The notes: a model not told the origin generated them from the letters alone. DNA of 64,000 nucleotides from Formicarius rufipectus (GCA_013399695.1 VXAU01003525.1:350684-414683); one strand, 5' to 3'. Positions 1 through 12,532 are shown, numbered from the stretch's first letter. Numbers and translations: made by a program.

Positions 1-2099
1 TACAAACTGGCTCAGATCCTGCATTGCACGAGGGTTTTACTGCATCTTTTGGGATGATCATTTTCATTTCAACAGGGAGTTGACCTAATACAAACCTGTG
101 GAGACTTCACAATGAAGAGTATCCCCTCTTTTTCAAGCATCATAGTGGAACAGCAAGAAACCTTTCTCACTGAGGGTGAAACATAGAGCTTGTGGCTGAT
201 GTGGTTTCCTGCTTCTTTCCTGGGGCAGATGGTGACCACGACCCTTCCTAAGACAGAACAGGATTTGGGGGCAATATCTGATGACAACTGATCTATCTCA
301 GAAGTGCTAATGCTATAAGGTGTGATGGGAAGATGAGGGTGACCAAAGGACTTCTGTCAGGTGGGGAGTTTGGGAGGGGTGGAAAGCTACAGACAGTGAA
401 TTTCACATTCCATCTTAGTCAAATATGAGACTGATGTGCTGTAGATGAGGCTGTGAATGTGTGCACTGTGGGCATCTCGTTTGCTGTCTGCGAACCCTGC
501 ATGGATGGTGTGAACCAGGGTATGGACCCGCTCCACTCAGGGTCCACGAGCTGCATTTACACCACTGGCTTATCTGTTCATGCAGTGGCACATAAATCTG
601 TCACCTGTGCAGGTTGGCATAGCCCTCCTGGCTAAGAACAGCCCTTCATTTTGCAGCAGAGAGCGCATGTGCCCTTAAACTGTGCTTTTGAAACATTGAC
701 ACACTGCAGATGTGTGAGTGTGTGTATAAAGTGGGGAATTACATCTCTCCCCCTCTGCTTCTGCTTGGCAAATAAACACCCATTTCACTTGTTGTGCAGT
801 GACACCTCCTGTGCGTTCTCAGTGGTGTGAGCACCCAACAGCTTGGCAGTGCCAGGGGTCAGGCACAAAGAGGGGCAGTGACAGGGAGCACCAGGAGCTG
901 GCTGGGGCCACAGTTTCCACTGGACAGGTGTGGCAGCACCTGTGTTCACATCCACCTCTTGACAAGCCGATGATGGTGTACAAAGGGAATATTTTCGAAG
1001 GCACACAATGTAGGGCAGTTTATGGGCCCCCCCCATCACTTGCCCACACAAAATGCAAGGAGAGGATTTTTCATGCAAATAAACACCTGCAAATTTTCCC
1101 CCTGAGCAGAGAATCCAACCTTTCTGGCTACTGAAAGTGTGCTTTGATGTTCCAGAGCAATGTGGTCATCCACACCTGCTGGCGTGTGCAAGCTGTGAGT
1201 GCCAGGCCTGCTGCTAAGGAGCCTCAAGGAAGCATACTGATGAAAACTGACTAAATAAATATATAAATAAACCCCAAGCTGCAATTAAATCTTCATTGTG
1301 ACTTTCTCCTGTTTCTGAGTATAAAAGCTCTCTGAACTCAAAACTCCAGGAGACAAAAGCTTCATTCCAATTTTCAGAAGTCTATGGGTGTTTAAGCACA
1401 CCCTAGCACTGGTGTCAGCAGGAAAACAGCACTGAGACTGCACTAATGCACACTTAAATGCATCTATGTAAAAAACACAGGTTTAGGATGATTGTGGAGA
1501 ACTGGTACCTGGAAAAATGGGACTTTACAAAAGCTGTAACTTGTGTTCTTTCTAGTTCTTGCTGGTGGAAATCTGTCTTAATTCCTACCTAGTGTGTCTT
1601 GCATTCATTACTTCTGTGCCATTAAAGGCTTCACTTCATGGCCACAGAAGCTTTGGCAGAAAATGCCAAAAACACAAAAGAAAACATGGTGTTGCAAGCT
1701 CCCTAAGTAGGTTCAGTGAGGATTTCTTTCTCCTGAGAAACTCCTGCCTATACAAGGATGTTGCATCTGGTGAGGCTGTTTTGATATACATGTGGGTGGT
1801 TCAAGGTGTGGAACGATGTCACTGTTCTAGTTAGAACATGCTGATCACAATGTCATATCAAAGAAAACCTCTTGCAAAATGACTTTCAGATGAACTCTGT
1901 GCAAGGGAACATAATGGTTTGTATGTATATGTATCATTTGAATATCCCTGTTGCAGCCTACATTCCTGTACCTGTCTGCTAAAAGCCAGGGAGGGGACCC
2001 TCACATGATGACACAGTCACATTCCAGAACAGCCCTGGAGGGAAAAGGTGTCTTTTAGCCTCTGCGCTGACGTACAACCACCCCTGACACTGCCAAGGA
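1..2099. other. unassigned non-coding DNA
   Basis: No gene or repeat family is recognisable here. The longest open frame is 111 codons (799-1134, plus), with overlapping minus-strand frames of similar size, as expected by chance in moderately GC-rich DNA. AATAAA-like words occur near 771, 1078 and 1250-1272 but belong to no visible transcription unit. Confidence 0.6.
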
Positions 2100-2760
2100 G
2101 GATCCCCAGTGCTCACTGTGTTTATACAGGATTCAGTGCCACACAGGTGGTCCCAGGAGCGCAACCAGATAGGAATGGCTCCGGCAAGTCAGCTCCAGTC
2201 CATAGTGGCAGGTTTTATTATTAATACCACAAGAAGTGGGATGCCTCTAATTTTTACTACAGTGTTGTCACCTGGAAAGGACCTCCTCCAATTTGCCAGT
2301 GGTGTGTGCTGCTGGCAGGAGGGGTGGTGTGGGATAACTCCCCTGTGCAGTAAACGGGAGCGGAAATGTTTGCCTGCATGAGTTGCCATGTGCCATAGAT
2401 CTCCACATGGTATGCTAAGGAAACACATGGCACAAGACCTCTGACGTTTCCCTCTTGTCTGCCTGTGTTGGATGGGAGCCCAGACGTTGCTCCAAGCTCA
2501 GAGATGCCCTGTGTGCCTGCAAAGGCTGTGCCCACACCGCAGCTGGAGAAGGGCAGTGTTGCTTGGCCACCAGCAGCCAGTCCTGGGGGTCTGGTGTGTG
2601 GAGATCAGGGCTTTGTGCCACTCCAGGAACCCTCAGCACACTGTCCTGGCATTGCATAAGGTCATCACAAGTCCCAGGACAGTTACTGTGCCTTTTGGTG
2701 CCCCTCATAGAGCAGTAGATGTCCCCTTTTCTGATCCATAGGCTGCCATAGGTGCTTTCC
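2100..2760 (-). other. possible old retroelement or LTR-like segment, family unknown
   Basis: On the minus strand an AATAAAA polyadenylation-like word (around 2217-2224) lies inside a more GC-rich stretch that contrasts with the AT-rich DNA after it. Overlapping open frames of up to 115 codons occur on both strands, but none resembles gag, pol or env. No terminal repeats or target-site duplication were seen. It could equally be unique sequence. Confidence 0.15.
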
Positions 2761-3053
2761 AAAGGAACTCCCGAATGTGAAAAGTTTTCTTGGTTATTTT
2801 AAGTGGTATTTCAGGACTAGGCCAAGGATCCAGACAGGATTACAAATCCCACATGGCTTTAGAGATTCTTCCTTCATTTCCCATGGATCTAGTCTGTCTG
2901 ACTCAGGATGAGGATCTGGTGCTGTTCACTTCTATTCCAAAACTAACCATGCAATGTTACAAGTGAAGAGGCAACAATTATTAAACCATCATTACGATTG
3001 TCATAATAAGTCTCAACCTGTATGATGCTGTCCAAATTTATTTAGCATTCACA

Positions 3054-3103
3054 TCCATGGGAATCAGAAATTGCACCTCTCAGCACTTTGCAGGGTCAGG
3101 ACC
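3054..3103. mobile_element. ancient palindromic MITE remnant, one end
   Basis: The stretch ending CAGCACTTTGCAGGGTCAGG resembles one terminal arm of an ancient amniote palindromic repeat, whose intact arm I recall as roughly CAGCACCTCGCAGGATCAGG preceded by an ATGGGAGTTGAG-type segment. The upstream ATGGGAATCAGAAATTGCACC fits that layout. The opposite arm is not recognisable, so only half survives. I do not assert a family name. Confidence 0.5.
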
Positions 3104-3839
3104 TTCTAACATCAGAACAACAGACTATATGACTTTCTGTCTTTAAACTTTCCAAAAGCAGATGTTCTGAGCCACATATTTCCAATTACTAAAGAGGGTT
3201 AAAAATCTAGGTCTGGGATTTGAGTCATGGAGTTCAAAGTAGGTCCAGGACTGAAATTTCTCTAACACTTAAAAGCATTCTGGTTCAATCTCATCAGCCT
3301 GAAATTCCATTACTCTGCTCTCATGTGCAAATAATCACTGCAATAGTTTCAGTCACTTCTAGCATAGATATTACTTGAATAAAATGGTTCATTTGTTTTA
3401 AAGATCTAAATCAACACTCAATACATATATTTTAAAAACAAAATAAAAAAAAATTAAAGGAAATGTTACATGGCATGTAATCTGCCTTGGGGGAGGTCTC
3501 TGCTCTGGCAATTTTTGAAGTCACCAGAACTCCTTTGCTGAGTTATCCCTGTATAAATCATGCAGGCACCTCTCCCTCCCTCTCCTCTCCCCCCTCACCT
3601 GTGCAGACTGCTCTGCCTGCAGCAGCAGGTGACAGAGCCAGCCCCTGCACCCAAACCCCAACAGCATGGCTGGGAGAGCCTTCCACTGGGGTGAAAAAAA
3701 CCACAGAAACATAACTGGTGCTTCAAATCCCCCAATCCCTAAATCATATGTTTCCATCCTGTGAATATAGACAACCATCATCTTCATGGCGTGCGTGGAG
3801 GGGGGAGGTTAGTGTGAAACCAGAAGTCTGGGAGGAGTT
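3104..3839. other. unassigned non-coding DNA with low-complexity tracts
   Basis: An A-rich tract lies at 3430-3465 and a pyrimidine-rich tract at 3571-3602. No coding exon or dispersed repeat is recognised. Confidence 0.6.
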
Positions 3840-4160
3840 TTAATGAAGGTTCATCCGAGGTAAAGCAGTAAGCAAAGGGCCACATGTTGCTTTTATTGCA
3901 ATCTTCCCCGTTGCTTGTCAGTCAGAGCCAACAGCTCCCTCGGAGCCCTTCGTGCCTCCACAGACACACGGGCTGCACGGGCACACACCAGGCATGAGAG
4001 GCTTCCCTGCCGAACGCCTTTAATATTCTGTCTGTGCTGGCATGCTCTTGTCTTGCTTCATAAAACCTGCTGAAAGCCAGTCAATTCATTAATCTTCTGC
4101 CAAGAGACGTTAAATGCCAAACGGGGAGAGACGATAATGACTTGACAGTTCATAAGAAAA
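3840..4160. promoter_or_regulatory. conserved-looking non-coding block (candidate CNE)
   Basis: This repeat-free stretch retains several CpGs in otherwise ordinary context (near 3856, 3908, 3952, 3978, 4013, 4107, 4121, 4130). It has AT-rich words such as TTTATTGCAAT (3893-3903) and TTCATTAATC (4085-4094), and no open frame of note. It borders a MITE remnant at 4161. Conservation is suspected from texture only. Confidence 0.3.
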
Positions 4161-4182
4161 GGCCTGATCCTGCAAGGTGCTG
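4161..4182. mobile_element. ancient palindromic MITE remnant, terminal arm
   Basis: GGCCTGATCCTGCAAGGTGC closely matches the terminus of the same ancient repeat type as the relic at 3054-3103, in the opposite orientation. The interior and far arm are not recognisable. Such a short match is suggestive rather than decisive. Confidence 0.4.
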
Positions 4183-7100
4183 GGAGAGGGAGCCAGCCAG
4201 CAGGAAGAGGAGGGGGCTTGGCAGGCTGCAGGATGGATCCCTGGCACGTTTGCTGCTCTCTCTGTGCCCTGGTTTGGTGCCCAGCGTCCAAGGGGAAGCC
4301 AGGAAGGTGTGAGCATATGATGAAGCCACAACCACGAGGAGATTTCTGCAGCCTGACTGGTCTGACATGCCCCCCCAACAGTCTGCACTGGGAGGGTAGC
4401 AGGGATGATGCTTCAAACACACCGGGGACATCTCAGTCTGCTGCCAGCACGAAGCCAGCTCTTCTCCCCTCCCGTGGCTCATTGACAGACAGGAGTTCTA
4501 GAAGTGCAGTCTACAAACCATCTGCAATGAGTAATCACCTTCACTGCCTGGTCCAGCTTTAATCTGCCTGATCCAGGGCTGCAGGCTGTGGCAGAGCAGT
4601 GCAGCTCTTCCCCTGCCACCCCTTCAACACTTCTTCTCTGCTCCGTGTCCAAGAGTCTGTGGGTGCACTGGGAGGGGAGCAGGATGCAGTACTGCCAGCC
4701 CCAGGCAAACAGGTGGCCTGAGTCAGGCTGCAAAAAGGCAGTGAGTTTTATTGAAAGCATGTAGTTTTAGAGAATAGTAGTAATTGTCAAAGCTTTTGGA
4801 TTTGAATTTTAGGTCCTCAGATTTTAGAGCTCAGAATTTTGCACCTTTTTCAGTGTCGTGCTGGAGGTTATAAATGTTTAAAGAAACAAGTGGGAGAAGA
4901 GTTCTTCACAGGGTTTCATGACTCAAGAAGCTGGAGCTTGACTAATGAAACTGCAATTATCATTGGACTTGCATTAATCTAATCTGAGTGGATATTGCTG
5001 AGGTCAACCACAGTTTCCAAAAGGTCCCACAGGTTCCAGTTAGCTGTGCTGAAGTGATGCACTGAAAATCAAGCACACTCATCCTCCTTGGTGTGCAGGA
5101 GAAGTGGATCAATACTGATTTAGAGGTGGATAGACTGCATTTAACTATATTTAACAATACCACTGATAGCATTTAAAATTGTTAGGTATCAGTTATCCCT
5201 CAGTTTCACAGCAGCTCACCTCCCTCTGGTATCTGAGAGTCTGCAGCAGAGCTGACAGGGTTCTGTCCCTCAGCTGATGAAATCAGAGTCTAGTTTTGCA
5301 GAAACTTTTTTCCTGAGTCATTCATCAGTTTTTAATCACCCAAAATGAAGTCAAGCTGGTGTGTACCATTCTTTCTGTTTTAAAGTGCCCTTCTCAACTT
5401 AGTGATTGGACATCCTCTCCAGTTTGAAGACAGAAGAAAAAGCTTCATAGTAAAACTGGCTTGATGGTTCTGTTAGCATGTATTGCTGACAGGCTTTGGA
5501 AGGATAATGCAGTTTTCTGCAATGGGGTCTACGAACAGAAATCCTTCACACTTCTCCAAGATGATTCCCTTGAACATACGTGACGTACAAGGCACTACAT
5601 GGCCTGTATTTCTCATTATGTTAAAATTGCCAGTGTCTTCACTCCAAACAAGATTGGTCTTCACTGGGTTTTTTTGCAAATGCCTCCACACTGACAGAAT
5701 GTTTTTAATTGAATTCCCTTTCTCTCCTCACTGAAGGCAGTCCAGTGTAACAGGCAAACACCTCTGCTCTGTGCATTCCTCAGGCAGAGCTTACCTCAGA
5801 CTGAGCATTACAGGCTCATCACTGCTCATGGCTTTCCATAAAGCAGAGCAGTTCTGATGGTAGAGAAGACAACCCCAAATTCAAAAAGTGTCTTGATGCT
5901 AATGGGACAACAGTCCAGGGTCTCCACCACTTCCCACCATTGGCATGTTGGGTAGAAGAGGAGTAGGAGATGAAGCTCCGGGCATGTCCTTACTCTCCAT
6001 AGCTCCCTTGTAGCACATGAAAGGCAGGAGAGGGTACCTAGAGCAGCCTGTCCTCATTACCCTCTGATCCATCTAAACCATAATAAAATACAACCCATAG
6101 TGGACAGCAGCAGCCAGATCTGTGTGCAAAGTGCCACTACGTTGCTGGCTCTGCAGTAGCTGCTCTGTGCAGGTGAAAAAGTGAGATTATGGTGCAGCCC
6201 AGCCCAACCTCCCTGAACAAGCTAAACCACCCTTGATAGGTGGCTGAAAGCTCCTCAGGCAGGACTGGGGAGATGACTGGAGTTGGAGAGTGCTTATCAC
6301 TTCTGGAAGGGTTCTGATCATCAGTTCTTGGGCACATGATCCTTGCAAGTCTTTTCGAAAGCCATGGAAAAGCAAAAAGAGAACAACTTCAACACTTTGG
6401 TGAAAGATGGGGAAAAGACAGAGGCACACCTTCTTCTAGCCTTGCCTGCTCCTGTTGGTAGAAGCAGACAGAGCTCCAGTTCTCACATGTCTAGAGATCA
6501 TGATTCTTCTCAGAAATAGTTTAATTTAGAGAGACAGGAGACAGGGACTGAGGGAGCATCCAAATCATTCAGAGACAATCCATCTCCTTGATTTGCAGAA
6601 AAAAGTAGCCTATTTCTCCCTGTGAGGATGCTGAGTCCCCTTGCAGGAAAGACTTTGCTGCCTGTAGTCAGTGCCCAGGAGCAGGAGAGAGGCTTTGAAG
6701 GGGAGGCAGGCAGTGTGGAAATAATGTCAGGTTGAAGAGGAGAGAACAGTTTTACTGCCCTTCTTGCCATCTTGCACCCACACTGTGCCACCCCCAGTGT
6801 GCACCAAGGCTCTGGTCGAGCCAGCGATCCCCCTCTCCCCTCATCAAGCATGTTCTCTTGGTCACACTCATCGAGGCAACAGAGCAGAAGGATTCCCATG
6901 CCCAGGTCTGCCGGCGCCTTTTGCTCCGTGTGATTTGGGGACACCTCTCCAACTGGGAATTGTGGCAGGGAGAGTGCGGCTGTGGGGGCTGTACTGGGCT
7001 GCTGCCAGGAGGGATGTAACACCACGGAGCAGCCTGGCTCTCCTGGGTACACCCTGTCTTGCAGCTCTCTGCAGCTCCCCAGTGTTTGGATCAGCCTCTC

Positions 7101-7436
7101 CCGGAGCGCTGTGGAGCCTCAACCCGGCCTCTTTCTGGCAGACTTGTTTATCTGGGTGTTACATTGCTTGAGGCCAAGGCTTAGTTTCTGTTGTACTTGT
7201 GCCAGGGTACACAACCCTGGCAGCTTTTGGCACATGGGAGGAGTGTCGTTTTATTCCAAGTCTCCCTCAGGAGTTGATAACTGTTTAAGAGAACACCAGG
7301 GAGAAAGGATGGAGAGGCTGGAGGGGTCCCAAGAACAGGAGGGGGAACATACCCTGGGAGCAGAAAGAAGAGGCTGGACGTAGAGTGTATGAATAATAAA
7401 CTGAGGTGCTTTAAACTTTTATTTTTATGATTCGAT
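4183..7436. other. unassigned non-coding DNA
   Basis: No dispersed repeat is recognised. The longest open frame (6510-7052, minus, 180 codons) overlaps plus-strand frames of 95-135 codons in a GC-richer pocket. Its translation has no recognisable domain, signal peptide or membrane segment, and it is treated as non-coding. Confidence 0.6.
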
Positions 7437-7454
7437 GGTGGTGGTGGTGGTGGT
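7437..7454 (+). repeat. (GGT)6 microsatellite
   Basis: Six uninterrupted GGT units are followed by TAACTCC. It lies in non-coding DNA, just downstream of an AT-rich stretch. Confidence 0.9.
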
Positions 7455-8324
7455 TAACTCCAAACTAGGATTAATGAATCCCCTGTAGCTATTCTGCTTT
7501 GACTAGACCTGGCAAAGATTATATTAGAGAGAAAGGGAGTGGGGGGGATGGAGGAAGAAAAAGCACCACTTATCAGCGTGCTTATACAGATAGGAGCTAA
7601 GAGGTGTAACCTGATGAGGCATCTTTCATTTCAAGCAATGCAAACCCTGCACAGTCCCTCTGGGTCTCTTAAAGAGAGGCTCTTTGGAGCCTCCCAAAAG
7701 TACACTGAGCTATGGAAAGTGTCAGGAGCTAATTATGCAGCAGGCTGAAGGAGCCAAGGCACCCAGCTGACACCAAGTATCAGTTCTGTACCCAAAGCAG
7801 GTCTGGAATCTTTGCACGGGGGGATGCCAACCCTCCAGGTTTCCCTCCTGCCATGAGCTGTGCCTGCGCACCTGCACTGGGATGCAGGTGCTCCTTAGCT
7901 TGGGCAGCCTCAGCAGGATGAAGGTCTCAGGACACTTTTGAGCCTTAATGCAGCAGAGCCCCTTCATCTGTGCAAGTGGCAGATCAGCTGCCACAGGATC
8001 ATTTGCAAAACTTTATGTGGAAAATTATGGCCTGTCTCATAAAGAACCACATGTACTGGAATCAGCCCCCCCCTGTTTGGGCAGTCTGGGACCCAGGCAT
8101 TTTGCCACTTTTGGTTGCATCGTGCAGTTTTCAAAGGTAACCAAAGCAGCAAGGCACAGGGTGAAAACAAGGAGACCAATATTTTTAATGTTCAGTGCTG
8201 GTGGTGGCAGTGGAACGTGGAAGAAATTCAGGGAAACCTACAGACGTCTCTGCACCCAGTTCACATCTGTTCACAATTCACTGCTACCTGCCAAACAATT
8301 AAAAACAACAACCTGTTTTATTAG
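7455..8324. other. unassigned non-coding DNA
   Basis: No repeat family is recognised. Open frames reach 130 codons (7948-8340, plus) without family resemblance. Confidence 0.6.
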
Positions 8325-8420
8325 CTGTCACATCCCATAAAATATTTCAGGGCCCTTCATCAGCAGCTGACACCCTGTCAATAATAGCTCTCCAGCTTTA
8401 AAAAAAAAGTGTTCACAATG
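8325..8420. promoter_or_regulatory. short conserved-looking block with a TGACA/TGTCA pair
   Basis: The stretch carries CAGCTGACA (8364-8372) and TGTCAATAATAG (8377-8388), i.e. a TGACA and a TGTCA word close together as in MEIS/TALE-type sites, with an overlapping CAGCTG E-box. An A9 run follows. Function is inferred from motif words only. Confidence 0.2.
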
Positions 8421-9549
8421 TTATTTCAATGTCTGGCTCTCAGAGGTTTATCTCCAGTGCCCATCAGAGGAGTATTCAAGCACTAAATGCAGGGTTAACA
8501 ACTTTACAATTAAGGATGTGAAAGATATATAGTCACTGATTTCATCCCACCCTGAATTTGAGAAATGCAGGTCTTGGAGGCTGAATTGTTCCATGGCTGA
8601 TCCTCCACAGAGAGGTGCATGGGCTGAGCTCTGGGTGGGCAAGTGGCTCACCTTGAGTTCAATGTGAGATGATCAGAGGAAAGGTCTGAGAGGCACATCT
8701 CCCTGTGAAGAACTGGGAAAACTGGGGTCTGATGGAATGCTTTCCCTTAATTTCCACAGACTAGAAAAAGAGTAGATGAAAAGATATTATGTCATTGCAT
8801 AGAAATCAGTGGTCAGAGACACAGATCCATAAATGTGTTTAGGAGCACAACACTAACAAAAATGAGTGGACATAGACACCAGTGTGTCTCTGTGGATCTC
8901 TGTCACTTGGTACAGCTCAAATTGCATTCCTACATAACGAGACCCAGGTCTGCACAACCCTCTGTTTGTGGATTTAACCACTTGTTTTATGAAGGCTTCA
9001 TGGATACTATGATACACTGCCCTTGCTTGTGGCACTGCTGGCATCGTGCTCATGAACTCACTGGACTCTGCATTGTCCTTGTTTAGCCTTGGCAGTCCCA
9101 ATCCTGCCACCAGTGCTCCCATCCAGTAACAGAGAAATGTTTAAGGCATCCAATATAAAACAGATTGATCCCTTCAGCACAATCCTAAATCTGCCAAGAC
9201 TGCCAAATTCTGCCTTTTTACCTCCCACAGGAACATGAGACTTCCCACAAAGTTTCCTTTCTAAAATGTGCTTTTCAGAGTTTTAAAAAACTGCAGTCGC
9301 CTACATTTGAGAATATGATGCCCAAGGCTGAAATAAAAGTAGTCAATATTGAAATCATCATTTTGAAAACATAAAGACTTACCAGCTCTGGTTTTTAGAA
9401 TTGAAAATGAGTGACCATGTCCTGAAAATAATTTTGTACTTTTTCATAGAAAAGAAAGTGGTTGCACTCCTATTCTTTAAAATGCAAAGTCAAATGCAAT
9501 CTAAAAACAAATACCTTACATATTCTGCATACTACACAGCCAGAGTGCC
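8421..9549. other. unassigned non-coding DNA
   Basis: No gene or repeat is recognised. Open frames are under 90 codons. Confidence 0.6.
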
Positions 9550-9690
9550 CAGCTCTGTCCCATTGGAGTTCACAGTTTAAAGGGAGCAAAGAGAGATGAA
9601 AGATCCTGTCCAAGATCAATCAGTACTGATGGCCCAACCCGTGACTGGAGCCCAGGCCCTTTGATTCAGAACTGCTGGTCCATTCATTCC
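9550..9690 (-). mobile_element. MIR / CR1-L3-like ancient SINE-LINE relic
   Basis: The plus strand reads like the reverse complement of an ancient MIR/L3-type element. There is an 'AGTTCACAGTTTAAAGGGAGCA' analogue of the usual 'AGCTTACAATCTAA' segment, then a 'TGTCCAAGATCAATCAG' analogue of 'TGCCCAAGGTCACACAG'. A 'GGAGCCCAGGCCC..TTGATTCAGAACTGCTGG' tail corresponds to the 'AACCCAGGTCTCCTGA' end. It is heavily decayed. Confidence 0.5.
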
Positions 9691-10790
9691 ATCCATCCTG
9701 ACATGTTCTTTAATTCTCCATCAAGGCTTTATTTTTTGGGAGGTAACATTACCTCCCACAATTCAGAATTGGTGTTTCATTGCACAGGTACTTCCTATAT
9801 GGCAAAAGATAATCTGTGATAAAATCAGATGTGATCACACAGCAAAATGAGGAGGAAATCAGATACCAAAATCCTATTAAACACCTTCTAAATGCCAGGA
9901 GCTGATGGCTGCACCTCTCCCCTCACAGGGGCTGCAGTGAGTCCGTGAGCCACTGCAATAGTTTGTCCAGGAGCCATGCCATCATGCACATTTCAAGATG
10001 AAAAGTGGTTGATTTGCTGGAGATGATCTTAATTTCATGTATCTGCTTTCAGATGTATTTTCAGCATTGGCACTGCATGGTTACCCAGTGTGGAGGAAAT
10101 CTGTGGGTCACATGCTGCCCAGTGCTGCCAGCACAGTCCACACTTTCATCAGGTGTAGCAACATGAGCAAAGCCAAAGGCAGTTTTTAGACCTGAATGGC
10201 AGAGTTACGCTTGCATTAGTTTTGTTTCAGATGGAGATTTTTGTCCAGGTTTGAGATTATATTATTCCTGGCTTTATCCCAAGTGAAAGGTGTTGGTTTC
10301 ACCCTATTTTCTCCCACCAGAGGCCACAACTTGCTCTCAGTGACTGGCAGTTTCTTGGTCACTTGTCATGGTGGCTCTGATGTTCTTTCAGAGAAGCTAC
10401 TAGACTTTGGAAAGTAATTTCCACACCAGGAATGCCAGGGCCTGCTTGGCACAGCAGTGAGCAGCTTAATGCTCAGAGCTCTGTGGCCTCATCCTATTCC
10501 GAACCTCACCGTATTCCTGCAGACACAGCCTGTGCCTAATCAGCTTCAGGGTGGAATAGCACATGGCACAAATGGATGCAATAGCAGGATGGAGGGGAAA
10601 TGACACTGTTTTCCTCTCTGAAGCAGCAGGACCTAATTCAATAGGAGCACAATTTTGTCTGATGTGCATTCATGGTCTTGCAGTTGCATGCAGTCACTCA
10701 GGTCAGAAAAGAGACATGGGAACAGGCTGTGGTGAGAAGAAGACACATGTAAACAGAAGAAATTCCTGGTACTAAGGTGGCTTTTTGTGA
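9691..10790. other. unassigned non-coding DNA
   Basis: No repeat family, exon or RNA gene is recognised. A minor ATTCATTCCATCCATCC run at about 9684-9699 is a short imperfect cousin of the large TCCA array at 48005. Confidence 0.6.
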
Positions 10791-10878
10791 AAGAAAAAGA
10801 AAATGAAGAGGAAAAAAAAGGGGGGGGGGAGAAGACAATAAAAAAAAAAGAAAAAAATAAGAATAAAGAAAGAGAAAT
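10791..10878 (+). repeat. purine-only low-complexity tract (A/G-rich) with G9 run
   Basis: Nearly pure A/G sequence over about 85 bases, including A8 immediately followed by G9 and several AAAGAAA blocks. The minus-strand open frames here (Phe/Ser-rich) are by-products of this composition. Confidence 0.85.
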
Positions 10879-11391
10879 GGTTTTGGCCGTAGATGTTTGC
10901 AAAATCCCACATCAAATGATCACAAAGACAGAGTCCTTGGTGTAATTCCCCGATCTTTGAGGAGGGCATGTGGTGTTGGCCCTCTAGTCCTACAGGCAGT
11001 TTCAAAAGAGCCTCAAGGAGGTTTCAACGGGATGTGAAAATTTTTCCTTTGGCAATCACAGCGTGCATGGTGTATTTTCTGCCTCGTGATGCTCAGCCTC
11101 AGCAAATCTATTTAAGAAACACTCAACAGTGGGAATAGCAAGGGTAAACCTTGGGCAACTCTTTGAAACTCCAGGCCCTTGGTGATCTTAGCAGGTGAGC
11201 TGAGATAAATGGAGCTGCTCTGAGAGGCGTGGGGCACTGGCTCTTTAGGCAGCACCCTGGGCTGCTGGAGCAGGGGTGGGTGGCAGAAAGTGCTCTTTGA
11301 TATAATGATAGAACGTCCCCTCTCAAACCTCAGGGAGCCCCGTCTCCTAATATTATTCTTTCTTCCTTCTCAATTCAAACCAAAAGTGAAA
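10879..11391. other. unassigned non-coding DNA
   Basis: Nothing recognisable. Open frames are under 80 codons. Confidence 0.6.
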
Positions 11392-11466
11392 ACAGAAAGA
11401 AAATAACTTTCCTTTCTCTCCTCACTCTCCTTTCCTCCCCTCTCCCCTCCTGCTGCTGCTCCAGCA
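11392..11466 (+). repeat. pyrimidine-rich tract
   Basis: An AG-rich start gives way to a C/T-rich run (about 11408-11452) that ends in CTGCTGCTGCTCC. It borders the conserved-looking block that begins near 11490. Confidence 0.7.
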
Positions 11467-11489
11467 ACGGGAGGGAAGGGAGAAGGGGC

Positions 11490-12040
11490 GAGAATCACTT
11501 AGATCAGTTTCATGCACAGGAGAAGCAAGACGGGAATTATTTTTCTTGTTAGCCTTTTTGTAAGAAGACAGACAACCCTTTCAGCCCAAATACAATATTG
11601 TAATTGCTCATATTCAACTGACAGAGGTTCCCAGATGAGCTCCACTGAGGCGTCATTTACTAATCTGTCATGTTCTATAGCACCCGGCACAGAGCGCTGT
11701 AAAAGTGTCTTCTTCTCTTTAAGTTATTTATATAGTTGGCTGAAAGCGCTTTGCTTGTACAAACTAGAAACTATTAGATTAGACCAGCGGAGACAGCCAG
11801 AGGCAATCTTTTTAACAAAGTGAGTGGGATTCAAAGTAGGGTTGGAAAGCAAATATTATTTCACTGGAAGTCTATTAGAGGTAGTTCCCTGGATAACAAA
11901 TAAGTGCTTTGTTAGCTTAGCTTGAAGAAATGCACCGGTCAGGCTGGCAGCAGCTGGGTCTAATGGTAAACTCTGTGATAGCAGATGATAATTCTGTGAT
12001 CAGTGCAACACGTAAGCCAATTTTATTCTCCCTTCCTCCA
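11490..12040. promoter_or_regulatory. conserved-looking non-coding block (candidate CNE)
   Basis: About 550 bases are free of recognisable repeats. The stretch is AT-leaning but retains isolated CpGs, including two AGCGC words (11692 and 11745 areas), GGCGTCATTTAC near 11649 and GCACCGG near 11933. AT-rich words such as ACAATATTGTAATTG (11591-11605) and AGTTATTTATATAG (11721-11734) intervene. No coding frame longer than 103 codons. This texture is typical of vertebrate developmental enhancers, but conservation was not measured. Confidence 0.35.
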
Positions 12041-12532
12041 TAGCCTGCCACATCCCTGGGTTTACTTATTTAAAGTGCATGTCAGAACTAAGCAGCTGGG
12101 GACAACTCCGTTTGTTTTAAAACTCCTCATCATAACACACGCGCACACACATAAAAAGGAAAAGTATGTAAATTCAGCCTATCAGAAAGCAAATATTGTT
12201 CTCACCAGGGAAGGCTGAAAGGTTGTGCCTGTTGGAGTGCTTTATTAAAAATGGAATCTGGGCTCAAACCAAGTTTTAGACATAGAGCTCATCATGACAA
12301 ACAGAAACTCAGCCTCTAAGTATTAGGTGAGATTGAAGCATAGTCATAAAAATATGCAAAACAAATCATAATCACTATTAGCTGCTAATTCTGGCAAATA
12401 TCACTTTCATTCAGCCCTTGAGACAGCTGCTTTCAGTGATGGATGATGTGGGTTTGCTGTGGTAGAGGACAAAATGTCCCTGTGCTGTAAATCCATATGA
12501 GAGTGATTTCTAAAAGCAGAAACACACCAGTA
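12041..12532. other. unassigned non-coding DNA
   Basis: A short CA-type run sits near 12138-12151. Nothing else is recognised. Confidence 0.6.

Noticed and set aside
770..1090. Two similar words, GGCAAATAAACACCCAT and TGCAAATAAACACCTGC
   Set aside because: Short shared AT-rich words without similarity in the flanks; likely coincidence.
6510..7052. 180-codon minus-strand frame
   Set aside because: No domain, competing frames on the opposite strand, GC-rich pocket; no flanking gene signals.
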